In this document: in pieces, positions 10,184 through 18,874 of the stretch
Layout of the letters: each line of letters starts with the position of its first letter
Position numbering within the stretch: position 1 is the first letter of the stretch
Source: Gammaproteobacteria bacterium
Lineage (GTDB): Bacteria; Pseudomonadota; Gammaproteobacteria; Xanthomonadales; Wenzhouxiangellaceae
Assembly (NCBI GenBank): GCA_018819105.1
Contig: JAHJQV010000045.1
Location: forward strand, 54,879-118,878
Reading direction: 5' to 3'
DNA length: 64,000 bases
Notes under the pieces: generated by a model
Told to the model about the DNA's origin: nothing
Database searches by the model: none
The model's input: only the letters and a program-made list of their open reading frames with translations
Program-made: the position numbers and the translations under genes

Positions 10184-12961
10184 TCAGCCTGTCAGTATCT
10201 TCTCTGCGGCGGCGATGGCTTGATCGAAACGAGCCTGCAGCGTGGTGTAATCATCCGGGTGCATCGGCATGCAAGCATACCAGTTTTGCCGTACCTCCCG
10301 CAGCTGTTGTGCCGGTGAGGTCTGTTGTTTGTCGCGCAGATGCTGACTCAGGCGTTCCACCTGATACTGCATGCGCTGCGGTTGATCCTGTGCTGGCGAG
10401 GGCAGTCCGGCCATGAATTCCGCAGCGATGCAGACTGCCCTGGCAGCCTCGCTTTGCTGCTGCAGATGTGCTTGCAGCGCGCTCGCACTCAGCTGCTGCA
10501 GGGGCGCTGGCAAGGCGTCGTCTTCGCTGTCACTGCTGGCGCTGTTGTTGCTGCCTGCCAGCAGTGCCTGCAAGTGCTCGCTGGCGGCACGCTGTTGTTG
10601 CTTTGCCTGGCTGTCGGCAGCCTGCCAGGCAGCTTGTCGGCGCTGTTGAATGGCCTGCTGCAGACGCTGCTCAAACTGATCTGCGGCCTGGCGCAGGCGT
10701 TGCTGCAGGGCGCGATCCGGACGTTGCTGCAGGCCAAACTGCTGCTGCAGCGCTTCGCAGCGGGCGCGCTGGTCGGCCAGATCGCTGTCAGACAATTGCA
10801 ACAGCGACTCCAACTCGGCGACGATCTGCTCTTGCTGCTCACGCTGCGCCTGTTGTGCGGCCTGATGCTGCTGGCGCTGTGCGTCCTGAGCGGCAAACAA
10901 TTCGTCCATCGGCGCACGGAAACTTTCCCACAGTGTCTGCTCCTGTTTGCGCGGCAGCAGCGCTTGCTGCTGCCATTCACGCTGCAGCGCTTTGGCCTGC
11001 TGCAGCGCCGCCGCCTGATCGCTTTCATGTGGAAGTTGCTCAGCCAGCCGGATCAGGCGCCGTTTGTGCTGTTCCGCTGCTGCGGTGAGGCTCTGGATGC
11101 GCTCTTGCAGGGCCTGTTGATTCTGTCGCAGCGCAGCCAGCAGCGCCTTGCGCTGATCGCCAGCGACATTGCCGATCTCCTTGAACGACTGGCCGATCAG
11201 GCGTTTCTGCTGCAGCAACTGTTGCAGCCGTACCTCGCTGCTGGCAAGTAGTTGCGCACAGGCCTGCAGCCGTTCCTCGATCAGTTTGCCGCGCTCGTGA
11301 CGCAACACGTCGCGTTTCTGCAGAAACGGTTTGGCACTGCGCATGAGCATGCCGCAGACCCCCTGAAACTGACGGTTGAGGGCATGCTGCGACCCCAGTG
11401 GACGCATGCCGGCGAGCACTTCACTGCGCTCCAGCTGTTGCCATTGCTGGCGCGCGTCCTTGACCAGACTTACCAGGGCGTCGGCATTGAGATCGCTGTC
11501 ATTGGCGGCGCGCAGATCAGCCAGCAGACGTTGTCGCTGCTGGTTGTCGGACCAGCGCTGCCATTGTCGCAGTTCAGCAAGTTTGCCCTGCAGTGCTCGC
11601 AACTCGCTGCCTTGTTGCTGCTGGAAGGATTTTTTTGCTGCGGCTCCGGCCTGCTGCAGTGCCTCGTTGAGTGCGTCCTGGCTGCTGTTGGCGTCATGCA
11701 GTTTGCCGTCGGCGGCCTGCGACAACGCCTGTTGCAACAACTGCTGCAGGGCACTGTGGTCCTGCTGCTGTTGTGCCTGGCGATCGTCGAGGCGATCCTC
11801 ACTGGCCTGGATGCGATTGATCAGCTGATCCTGCAGTCGCTGATCGGCGCGGCTGATGTGATCCAACTGCTGCCATTGCGCGCGCCAGCGCTCGCGCCAG
11901 GGCTGCAGTGCCTGGCGCAGGCTGTTGAGCTGTCGGTGGCGTTGCTGCAGCAGGGTATCCAGTTCTGCGGCCAGTTTTTGCAGTGCTGGCCGTGGCTGAT
12001 CCGGCTCGCTGTCAGCAACGTGCTGCGCAAAGTCATGCTCGGCTGCGCTGCTGTCCGCGTCGCGTGAATGGTTGTCCTGTGCAGGTGTGGCGATGGCAGC
12101 GGGCTTGGCCGCAGCGGCCTGCTGCAATATCTGCATGGCATTGTCCCAGCGACGCTGCAGTGCCTGGCCGGCATCGCTGTTGCCATCAATCTCCCCGCTC
12201 AGTTGCTGCCAGCGTTGCTGCGCCTGCTGCAGCGTCTCGCTCAGCGACGCCTGGCCGTGAATGGCCTGCAGCGGTGCCCGTTTGCCATGCAGCAGCATTT
12301 CAATCTCGCCGAGCAGTGCTTCGGCCGCACGCGCAGCGCTGTGTTCGGCCTGTGCGGTGTCGTCGCCAAGCTCGGCCAGTCGCTGCTGGCAGGCCTGATA
12401 CAGCGTCTTGTTGCGCTTGCGCAGGTTTTTGCTGATGCGTTCCAGGGTTGAGGTCTGATCGATGCGGGCCAGGATGGCGGTCTGCAGACCTGGATCCGGT
12501 TCCCGGCAGTAGAGGTCGCCGAGCAGCCCCTGGCGGCTGATGCGTTGCAGCGCCAGTTGCCGCACCTGGCGGTCTTTGGCCTTGCTCGCCAGTGCCTCGA
12601 TCTGACCTGCTGCCCAGTTCTGGTTGGGCGCGGTGTCAGTCAAGGTCTCCAGCAGTGCAGTCAACTGCTCGCGGCTGCTGGCATCGCTGTTTGCACATTG
12701 CTGATGCTGCATCAGCAGGTGGGTCAGAATCCATTGCCGGTTGTGCTCGTTGCGCTCTGTGGCCAGGGCGCTGTGCAGCAGGGAGTTATCGTCTGCGCGT
12801 TGCAGCGCCGCCAGCCGGACACCTGCATCGGTGTCGCTGCGGGCAATGTCTGCCAGCGCGGCCAGCAGTGCCGGCTCGTCAGAATTGGCCACCGCGCTGG
12901 CGCGCACAGCGGCATCTGCATGCTTCCATTTCGGCGTGAACCAGTGACTGGCCTTGATCAT
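10184..12961 (-). CDS. DUF349 domain-containing coiled-coil protein
   Basis: 925 residues, extremely rich in Gln, Ala, Leu and Arg, with several hundred residues of predicted coiled coil. DUF349-type repeats are seen as W..FR.P.DELFAAQDAQRQQH and similar W-(x)n-L segments. The N-terminal 100 residues (AAVRASAVAN, ARSDTDAGVRLAALQ) look like HEAT-type repeats. No enzyme motif is visible. Proteins of this family are widespread in gammaproteobacteria without an established function. The strong Q bias gives long CAG-rich runs on the minus strand that leave open frames on the opposite strand; those are not genes. Confidence 0.82.
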   Translation of the reverse strand: MIKASHWFTPKWKHADAAVRASAVANSDEPALLAALADIARSDTDAGVRLAALQRADDNSLLHSALATERNEHNRQWILTHLLMQHQQCANSDASSREQLTALLETLTDTAPNQNWAAGQIEALASKAKDRQVRQLALQRISRQGLLGDLYCREPDPGLQTAILARIDQTSTLERISKNLRKRNKTLYQACQQRLAELGDDTAQAEHSAARAAEALLGEIEMLLHGKRAPLQAIHGQASLSETLQQAQQRWQQLSGEIDGNSDAGQALQRRWDNAMQILQQAAAAKPAAIATPAQDNHSRDADSSAAEHDFAQHVADSEPDQPRPALQKLAAELDTLLQQRHRQLNSLRQALQPWRERWRAQWQQLDHISRADQRLQDQLINRIQASEDRLDDRQAQQQQDHSALQQLLQQALSQAADGKLHDANSSQDALNEALQQAGAAAKKSFQQQQGSELRALQGKLAELRQWQRWSDNQQRQRLLADLRAANDSDLNADALVSLVKDARQQWQQLERSEVLAGMRPLGSQHALNRQFQGVCGMLMRSAKPFLQKRDVLRHERGKLIEERLQACAQLLASSEVRLQQLLQQKRLIGQSFKEIGNVAGDQRKALLAALRQNQQALQERIQSLTAAAEQHKRRLIRLAEQLPHESDQAAALQQAKALQREWQQQALLPRKQEQTLWESFRAPMDELFAAQDAQRQQHQAAQQAQREQQEQIVAELESLLQLSDSDLADQRARCEALQQQFGLQQRPDRALQQRLRQAADQFEQRLQQAIQQRRQAAWQAADSQAKQQQRAASEHLQALLAGSNNSASSDSEDDALPAPLQQLSASALQAHLQQQSEAARAVCIAAEFMAGLPSPAQDQPQRMQYQVERLSQHLRDKQQTSPAQQLREVRQNWYACMPMHPDDYTTLQARFDQAIAAAEKILTG

Positions 12962-12982
12962 TGTGCTGCCATGTAAGGTTGC

Positions 12983-14002
12983 TTAGCTGGGTGTATTGTT
13001 GGCCAAGTATACACATTGCAAATCACTGGCCAATGCCAGTGGTCCGGCATAGTGTTCGCGCACCGCAGCCAGCGTGGCGTCAAGGTCATTGGTTGCGCGC
13101 TGCATGATGTGCGACAACAGCAACAGTTTTGCCTGCATGGCAGTGGCCATGCGGCCGATGTCGGCCGGACGAGCATGCAGTCTGCTGGCAATCTGACCGG
13201 CCTGCTGGGGGATGGCCAGGTGCATGATCAGCAGATCGGCGTTTGCCGCCAGCTCCACGAACGCCGGATTGACGGCGTTCATGTCGCCGGGGATGGCGAT
13301 GCGCACGCCGCCGGCGTCGATCACGTAACCGATTGCCGGCACGATGCCGTGCCTGACCTTCACTGCAGCCGCGCTGAGGTCGTCATCGTCGATGATGGTC
13401 TGCGCTCTGTCGCTGCGCTGGATTTCGTGTGTATCAATGCGGAACATGCCACGGCTGCCATCGGCAATGCCGCCCAGATAGCGGTACGCCGCCTCGGGAC
13501 CGGTGAACAGACTGTCCATCCAGGCGCGAATGCCGGGAAAGCGCTCGTTGCCATCGGGGCCGAACAGATCCAGTGTGCGCCGGCGGCTGGAAAAATAGCT
13601 GTTTTTGATCAGGCCAGCAAGATCGCCGATGTGATCGACATGGGCATGGGTGATGAGTATGGCCCGCAGGTCATCCACGCTGGCACCGGCCTGGGCAAAG
13701 CGCAGCAGACTGCCGCTGCCAAGATCGATCAGCAGTCGGGCACGGTCGTCTTGCCACAGCAGGTAGCCGCTGGAGGCGCGCCCGTCATCGGCGATCGGCC
13801 CACCGGAACCAAGCACTTGCAGGGTGAGGGTATGGTCGCTGCAGACCTGTTCGGCGGCTAGCGGCGTCGGGCTGCTGCGACGGGCAAGTGCCTGATCGGA
13901 TGGTGTGGCCCGTATGAGGTGATCATTCTGTGCTGTCGTCATCACGGGTAACAGCATGCACAACAGGGAAGCAATTGCCGAACGGAGTGACCGCAGACGC
14001 AT
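12983..14002 (-). CDS. Secreted metallo-beta-lactamase-fold hydrolase
   Basis: 339 residues from the chosen start. The HAHVDHIGD motif is the metal-binding HxHxDH of the MBL superfamily; later SGYLLW, a GIVPAIGYVID segment and IPGDM provide the other ligand-bearing strands. The chosen ATG gives a clean signal peptide (RLRSLR basic region, then ASLLCMLLPVMTTAQ), so the product is probably periplasmic. An upstream in-frame ATG at 14062 overlaps the end of dusB by 16 bases and would add 20 unlikely residues. Substrate unknown; the layout resembles arylsulfatase/tRNase Z-like secreted hydrolases. Confidence 0.8.
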   Translation of the reverse strand: MRLRSLRSAIASLLCMLLPVMTTAQNDHLIRATPSDQALARRSSPTPLAAEQVCSDHTLTLQVLGSGGPIADDGRASSGYLLWQDDRARLLIDLGSGSLLRFAQAGASVDDLRAILITHAHVDHIGDLAGLIKNSYFSSRRRTLDLFGPDGNERFPGIRAWMDSLFTGPEAAYRYLGGIADGSRGMFRIDTHEIQRSDRAQTIIDDDDLSAAAVKVRHGIVPAIGYVIDAGGVRIAIPGDMNAVNPAFVELAANADLLIMHLAIPQQAGQIASRLHARPADIGRMATAMQAKLLLLSHIMQRATNDLDATLAAVREHYAGPLALASDLQCVYLANNTPS

Positions 14003-14046
14003 GCCGTGGTCGATGGGATGGCGCTTGCTTGTCATTGCTGCTGGCT

Positions 14047-15111
14047 TCAGGCAGCCCGGCATAAGCCGGAGTCGGTGGGCGCAGCAAGCTGAGTTTGTAC
14101 CGCCGCTGTGGCAGGTGCATGCTGCAGCAGCTGCTCCAGCATGCGCAATTGCTGGCAGGCATCATCGACCTGCAGCAACTGACGCGGTATGCTCTGCGCG
14201 GTCGGCAATGCCTGCAGCGTCCAGCCGATGTGTTTGCGTGCCACCCGCAGCCCCTGCTGCTCGCCATAAAAGGCGTGCAGGTTCTGAACATGCTCTATCA
14301 GCACCGCTGCGCGCGTCAGCGCGTCAGTCGGGGTGGCGATGATGCCGCTGCGCAGATACTGGTCCACGGCAGCATACAGCCAGGGGTTGCCCTGGCCGGC
14401 ACGGCCGATCATGACCGCTGCCGCACCGGTGCGGCGCAGCACCTGTGCCGCTTTCCCGGCACTGTCAATGTCGCCATTGGCAATCACCGGAATGCGCACG
14501 CTGGCAACGACTGCGGCGATGCTGGCGTAATCCACTTCGCCCTGATATTTCTGCGCGCGGGTGCGGCCGTGCACGGTGAGCATGTCGATGCCGGCCTGCT
14601 CGGCCAACTGGGCAATGCGCACGGCATTGATGTGCCGGGCGTCGCTGCCAAGGCGGATTTTCAATGTGACCGGCACGGTCACCGCCTTGCGCACGGCGGC
14701 CAGTATGCGCGCCACCAGCGCTTCATCGGCCAGTAGTGCCGAGCCGGCCGCCTTGCGACAGACCTTTTTTGCCGGACAGCCCATGTTGATGTCGATGATT
14801 TCAGCACCGTGGCGGACATTGAACATGGCGGCCTCTGCCAGATAATCGGGCTCGGCACCGGCAATCTGCACCACCACCGGCGCCGGCTCGTTGTCGTGCT
14901 GACGCCGCAGTCGGCTTTTGCGGGTGTGGCGCAGAGCGGGGTCGGCAGCGCTCATTTCGGCCACCGCATACACCGCCCCCAGGCGCTTGCAGAGCTGTCG
15001 GAAGGGCAGGTCGGTGACACCGGCCATCGGCGCCACCAGACAGCGCGAGGCGATCCAGCGATCGGCCAGGGCAAACCCGAAGCGCTGCTCGCTGGGTGTC
15101 GCGCTGGTCAT
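14047..15111 (-). CDS. dusB: tRNA-dihydrouridine synthase
   Basis: 354 residues. FMN-dependent Dus fold: LVAPMAGVTDLPFR at the N-terminus, INMGCPAKKVCRK with the catalytic Cys, LTVHGRTRAQKY, IANGDI and MIGRAGQGNPW. It reduces uridine to dihydrouridine in the tRNA D-loop. The length and the GCPAKKV motif favour DusB over DusA or DusC. The start ATG overlaps the TraB-family stop as ATGA, so a longer N-terminal extension possible in this frame is rejected. Unlike the common dusB-fis arrangement, no fis gene follows. Confidence 0.9.
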   Translation of the reverse strand: MTSATPSEQRFGFALADRWIASRCLVAPMAGVTDLPFRQLCKRLGAVYAVAEMSAADPALRHTRKSRLRRQHDNEPAPVVVQIAGAEPDYLAEAAMFNVRHGAEIIDINMGCPAKKVCRKAAGSALLADEALVARILAAVRKAVTVPVTLKIRLGSDARHINAVRIAQLAEQAGIDMLTVHGRTRAQKYQGEVDYASIAAVVASVRIPVIANGDIDSAGKAAQVLRRTGAAAVMIGRAGQGNPWLYAAVDQYLRSGIIATPTDALTRAAVLIEHVQNLHAFYGEQQGLRVARKHIGWTLQALPTAQSIPRQLLQVDDACQQLRMLEQLLQHAPATAAVQTQLAAPTDSGLCRAA

Positions 15112-16439
15112 GACAGCAGCTGTTCCAGAATCGAGAAGCCAGCCACCCAGGCCCCCAATGCCGAACCCAGATTGGTCAGCACAAACACCAGCAGCGTGCG
15201 CGAAACGCGATTGCGCCACCAGCCGCTGACGGCAGTGACATCGCTGCGCAGCGATTCGAAGTCGGCCACGGTGGGTTTGCGCAGGGTGGCCTCAACGCTG
15301 GCGGAGACCATGCCGGCGGCGACCATCGGGTTGAGTGAGGTCAGCGGCGAGGCAATCAATGCGCTGAGCACGGTAAACGGATGGCCGCGGGCGATGGCCG
15401 CTCCCAGTGCGGCGAACACGGCATTGAAGATCACCCAGGTACCGAGCAGGCTCAAGCCCAGTTCCGGGCTGCGGCTGAAACCGATGGCAAAGCCGGTAAA
15501 CACCACCACTGCGAGAATCCACGGGATCAGTCTGGGCCAGCGTGAGGGTGGCGGCAGCTCGTTCAGGCGCGCCAGCGACGCCTCCGGCGCGGCATCGTGT
15601 TCCTGCAGGTGCTTGTGCAGACCCTGCATGTGACCGGCTCCGATCACCACCAGCGTGTGTGTTGCCGGGTCGGCATCGCTGGTTTTCGTGTCCGCTGCAG
15701 CGTCTGTGCCTGACAGGGTGGCGGTGTCGACCTGACCAGCCTGGATGGCGGCCGCCATGTAACGATCACGTTCATCGATCAGGGTCTGGTAAAGCGCTGG
15801 CGATTGCTGGGCAAATTCGGCAAACGCGCTCTCCAGCATGTCGCCTTCCTTGAGCTTCTCGATTTCCTCTGCGCTGATCGATTCGCGGCTGAACACGCTG
15901 GCGAACAGGCCGCTGAACAGCAGCATCCGATTCCAGAAGCCCAGGCCGCGCCAGATGCGCTTCATGGTGATGCCCAGGTCGCGGTCGATCAGCAGTACCG
16001 GCAGCTGCATCTCATCGGCGCAGCGCATGGCCGCACGCATTTCGGCACCGGGCTCGATGCCGAACTGATCCGCGAGGCGCTGCTGATAGGCCGACAGCAC
16101 CAGATTGGCCAGCATCAGGCCGGCACGGCCTTCACGGATCAGCTTGAACAGATCCTGCGAGCGCCAGTGATCCTTGTTGTTGAGCATGCCGTAACGCGCC
16201 GGACACAGCTCGATGGCAACGCGGTCAAAACTGCCGGTCTGCAGCAATGCGGCCACGGTCTCGGCACTGTTTTTTGACACATGGGCGGTACCCAGTATGG
16301 TGATGTGCTGTGCTCCGAGCTGGAGCTCACGCCAGGGCTGGTCTGCCAGCAGTGTTTGCACAGTCTGCGCTGGCGCTGGCGCTGCCGTGGTGGTGGTTGC
16401 TGCATCGTTCATGGCGTGATCGGGCTGTGGTGGCTTCAA
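15108..16439 (-). CDS. TraB/PrgY-family membrane protein
   Basis: 443 residues. The N-terminal half has the TraB-family signature TILGTAHVSKNS and a later VVIGAGHMQGLHKHL, which form the paired GxxH elements of the TraB/TIKI-like fold. The C-terminal 150 residues contain four or so hydrophobic segments (IPWILAVVVFTGFAIGF onward), so the protein is anchored in a membrane. The Enterococcus members (TraB/PrgY) limit pheromone activity and a metallopeptidase activity has been proposed for the wider superfamily; its bacterial role outside plasmids is not known. Translationally coupled to dusB through the ATGA overlap. ATG at residue 10 is an alternative start. Confidence 0.8.
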   Translation of the reverse strand: MKPPQPDHAMNDAATTTTAAPAPAQTVQTLLADQPWRELQLGAQHITILGTAHVSKNSAETVAALLQTGSFDRVAIELCPARYGMLNNKDHWRSQDLFKLIREGRAGLMLANLVLSAYQQRLADQFGIEPGAEMRAAMRCADEMQLPVLLIDRDLGITMKRIWRGLGFWNRMLLFSGLFASVFSRESISAEEIEKLKEGDMLESAFAEFAQQSPALYQTLIDERDRYMAAAIQAGQVDTATLSGTDAAADTKTSDADPATHTLVVIGAGHMQGLHKHLQEHDAAPEASLARLNELPPPSRWPRLIPWILAVVVFTGFAIGFSRSPELGLSLLGTWVIFNAVFAALGAAIARGHPFTVLSALIASPLTSLNPMVAAGMVSASVEATLRKPTVADFESLRSDVTAVSGWWRNRVSRTLLVFVLTNLGSALGAWVAGFSILEQLLS

Positions 16440-16692
16440 AACGGGGTTTCCATGCTAATGGCTTGATGAATGATTTGGCTGCTGGCCCGCTGTGTGCGCG
16501 GTCTGATGTCTACACGGCCTGAGGGGCAGACAGCTGAGCTGCTGAGCAATCAAAAACAGTACCCAGACACCTGACTGCCAGCACAGCCACAACACAGGCG
16601 TTGCCCTGGTGCATTGCCAGGGCACATTGCCCGGACTGGTCAGGGATGCGGTGCTGTCGCTCAGAGCTCAGCAAGCAACGCGTAAAACCGCT

Positions 16693-16983
16693 TCAGTTCT
16701 GGCCGCTGTCGTGGTGCAGCACCGCAGAGATTACCCGATCGTACTCGAAATACACACTGTAGCTGTCGTAGCGCCAGCGTGTGATCGGGGGGTCACCCAC
16801 CGCCGCATAGCGCTGCAGCGGTTCTCCCCAGGCCTGCGCCACCTGCTGCTGGCGCAGACCATTGCCAGGCAGCTGCATGGCTTTCGCCCGCTCAATGTCT
16901 TCGATCAGCAGCACATCGGCCGCTGCATTCATGGTGCCTGCAGTAGCCAGCAGCAGCGCAACACAGGTGAGTTTCAGCTTCAT
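16693..16983 (-). CDS. Small secreted protein of unknown function
   Basis: 96 residues with a typical signal peptide (MKLKLTCVALLLATAG, cleavage around AAA/D). The mature part of about 70 residues contains QVAQAWGEPLQR, GDPPITRW and YSVYFEYDRVI. This layout (helix, then a G.P...R..VG.PPITRW..D.Y.V.FE) is like the small BamE/SmpA-type or KTN-type lipoprotein folds, but no lipobox is present. It stands alone with 250 bases on either side. Real coding is supported by codon pattern and signal peptide; I cannot name a function. Confidence 0.7.
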   Translation of the reverse strand: MKLKLTCVALLLATAGTMNAAADVLLIEDIERAKAMQLPGNGLRQQQVAQAWGEPLQRYAAVGDPPITRWRYDSYSVYFEYDRVISAVLHHDSGQN

Positions 16984-17150
16984 GATGATCGTCCGTCTGC
17001 CTGATTAATCAACAGAATTGTGTATGTCCGCCAAATCGTTAGCATAGCAGAAAACTGTCAATACACGGTTCACATGGTCGCCATCGACTGCTTGAAGTCA
17101 TGCTTGCCGCAGCCCCGGTCGGCTCGATACACCATAGTGTATCCGCGCAC

Positions 17151-17172
17151 AAAAAGGCCGCCAGCGGCGGCC
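17151..17172 (-). terminator. Rho-independent terminator of the Bax-inhibitor-1 gene
   Basis: On the minus strand a perfect 7-bp GC stem (GGCCGCC/GGCGGCC) with a 3-nt loop is followed directly by TTTTTG. It lies 46 bases past the stop of the BI-1 gene. A second dyad (GATACAC-CATA-GTGTATC, 17126-17143) lies just beyond but has no U tract. Confidence 0.85.
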
Positions 17173-17218
17173 AGATCAGATCATGACAGCATGGGCGCTG
17201 TGTGGCGCGCTGTGCCGA

Positions 17219-17911
17219 TCAGTCTTCGCCGGCGAAGAATCCCAGCAGATGCATCATGTTCTGAATCAGGCTGTATAGAGCCACGAACAATGTGACAGTG
17301 GCCATAATGTAATTGGTTTCGCCACCATTGACGATCTGCTGCGTCTGGAACAGGATCAGACCGGCCATCAGCAGGATGAACATGCTGGATACCGCCAGTG
17401 ACAGTGCCGGCATCTGGAAGAAGAAGGCACCCAGGCCGGCAACAAAGGCCACAATAATGCCGACCAAGAGTCCCTTGCCCATCCAGCTGAAATCGCGCTT
17501 GCTGACCAGGGCAATGCCGGACATGCTGAAAAACACCACGCCGGTGCCGCCTAGGGCCATCATCACCAGTTCGCTGCCGTTGCTGTAGAAGTTGACGTAG
17601 GCATTAATAATTTGGCCCATGGTTACGCCCATGAAGCCGGTGAGGGCGAAGATTGACAGCAGACCCCAGGCGCTGTTGCGCAGTGCGGAGGTCAGAAACA
17701 GCAGACCGAGATAACCGACCAGTGTGATCATGAATCCAGGATACGGCCAGTTGTTGGCTGCCGAAATCCACGCCATCGCGGCACTGAACAACAGCGTCAT
17801 AGACAGCAGCAGGTAGGTGTTGCGCAGCACCTTGTTGCCGGCTTCGGTACGCACCGCCGGCTGGCTGGCAACAGTCTGGTAGCTCTGGGTAACAGGCTTG
17901 TTGGTGTTCAT
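17219..17911 (-). CDS. Bax inhibitor-1 / YccA family membrane protein
   Basis: 230 residues from the chosen start. Seven hydrophobic segments follow a polar N-terminus of about 30 residues, with the family features AGNKVLRNTYLLLSMTL at the first helix and the terminal acidic FAGED. The family includes YccA, a modulator of FtsH proteolysis, and YetJ-like pH-sensitive calcium leak channels. The start was chosen because GAGGT sits 9 bases upstream of this ATG; the ATG six codons further out overlaps that ribosome-binding site. Monocistronic, with a strong terminator downstream. Confidence 0.9.
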   Translation of the reverse strand: MNTNKPVTQSYQTVASQPAVRTEAGNKVLRNTYLLLSMTLLFSAAMAWISAANNWPYPGFMITLVGYLGLLFLTSALRNSAWGLLSIFALTGFMGVTMGQIINAYVNFYSNGSELVMMALGGTGVVFFSMSGIALVSKRDFSWMGKGLLVGIIVAFVAGLGAFFFQMPALSLAVSSMFILLMAGLILFQTQQIVNGGETNYIMATVTLFVALYSLIQNMMHLLGFFAGED

Positions 17912-18023
17912 GGATGCATTACCTCGCATTGGATAAACAGGTTCTCAATCAGACATTCTATAGTGTTGTCGGCTTGGATGTTCAAGATGTTGGCTGGTTC
18001 CCTGTATTCGCATCAACGCCTGC

Positions 18024-18449
18024 TTATATTGTTGATGCAAGAAAGTCATTCAGTTCTTCTGCGGTCATGATTTTTTCCCGAAGTGTGCCCCTCAATGCAA
18101 GTATATCGGCATCTCCAGACACCAGTGCGGTCGCGTGGCCCACATGAGCCAGCACCAGAAACACCTGGTCGCTGTCATCACGACAGGCGGGCAGGTCTGG
18201 CCAAGAGGCAGGCAAATGCACGATATCCGTATAGGGCAGGAAATCTGCCAACAGTGCCTGTTGTTCAGCTGCGTTTAGCTGAAACTTCGGGTAGTTCAGA
18301 ACACGCAACAGTTCCTCGGTGGTTTCCGGGCAGACCAGTGGCACGATCTGTTGCCGCTTCCAGGCATGTCGAATCCAACTCAGCCTACCTTCACTAAAGA
18401 GCAGTGCCGAGAGGACAATGTTGGAATCGAGCACTACGCGATGCGGCAT
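18024..18449 (-). CDS. PIN-domain toxin of a toxin-antitoxin pair
   Basis: 141 residues. The PIN fold is shown by RVVLDSNIVLSALLF (first catalytic Asp), TEELLRVL (Glu), DSDQVFL (third acidic group) and SGDADIL (last Asp). This is the COG1569-type 'putative toxin-antitoxin component, PIN family'. It would act as a Mg-dependent endoribonuclease held inactive by its partner. Its ATG overlaps the antitoxin stop as ATGA, which gives translational coupling. The target RNA is unknown. Confidence 0.85.
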   Translation of the reverse strand: MPHRVVLDSNIVLSALLFSEGRLSWIRHAWKRQQIVPLVCPETTEELLRVLNYPKFQLNAAEQQALLADFLPYTDIVHLPASWPDLPACRDDSDQVFLVLAHVGHATALVSGDADILALRGTLREKIMTAEELNDFLASTI

Positions 18450-18667
18450 CAGCGACGCGACCAGGCAACGGCTGCATCAATGTCCTCCTTCGTGATACCG
18501 AGTTGTTCCAGCTTTTCACGTGCTGCTTGAGCCTGCTGTATGTGGACAGGGGTCAGTATGATGCGACCGTTGTCAACGGAAACATCAAAATATTCCGTCA
18601 ATTCCACGCTGGCAACCACCGCCTTGGGCAGAGTCAGCTGGTTTTTTGCTGTCAGTTTGGCGAGCAT
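18449..18667 (-). CDS. AbrB/SpoVT-type antitoxin
   Basis: 72 residues. The N-terminal swapped-hairpin segment LAKLTAKNQLTLPKAVV is the AbrB/MazE DNA-binding motif; the C-terminal helix (QAQAAREKLEQLGITKEDIDAAVAWSRR) would wrap the PIN toxin. It should bind its own promoter and repress the pair. The frame stays open far upstream, but that part is antisense to the secreted-protein gene at 18875-19657, so translation is placed at the ATG that begins the AbrB fold. An earlier in-frame ATG (about 24 codons upstream) is possible. Confidence 0.85.
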   Translation of the reverse strand: MLAKLTAKNQLTLPKAVVASVELTEYFDVSVDNGRIILTPVHIQQAQAAREKLEQLGITKEDIDAAVAWSRR

Positions 18668-18834
18668 GCTTTTTTCAACTTGATTGACACAGTAAGGAAA
18701 TCTTACATCCTTCCCATGGGGAAATGCAATGTTTTTACTGGGCATGTTGTCGTGCCGGTGCCGCCAGACTACTGAGAAGCCCGGCATGATCCGATTTTCC
18801 TCGCGCTTGCGCTTACATGCACAAACAGACAGCA

Positions 18835-18864
18835 AACCCGTCTGGCAACCCGTCTGGCAACCCG
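18835..18864 (+). repeat. 12-bp tandem repeat just upstream of a ribosome-binding site
   Basis: AACCCGTCTGGC occurs twice in tandem and is followed by a third partial copy (AACCCG). The next bases GGAG form the ribosome-binding site of the gene at 18875, seven bases before its ATG. A change in copy number would alter the 5' leader without shifting the reading frame. Confidence 0.8.
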
Positions 18865-18874
18865 GAGTAAAACC

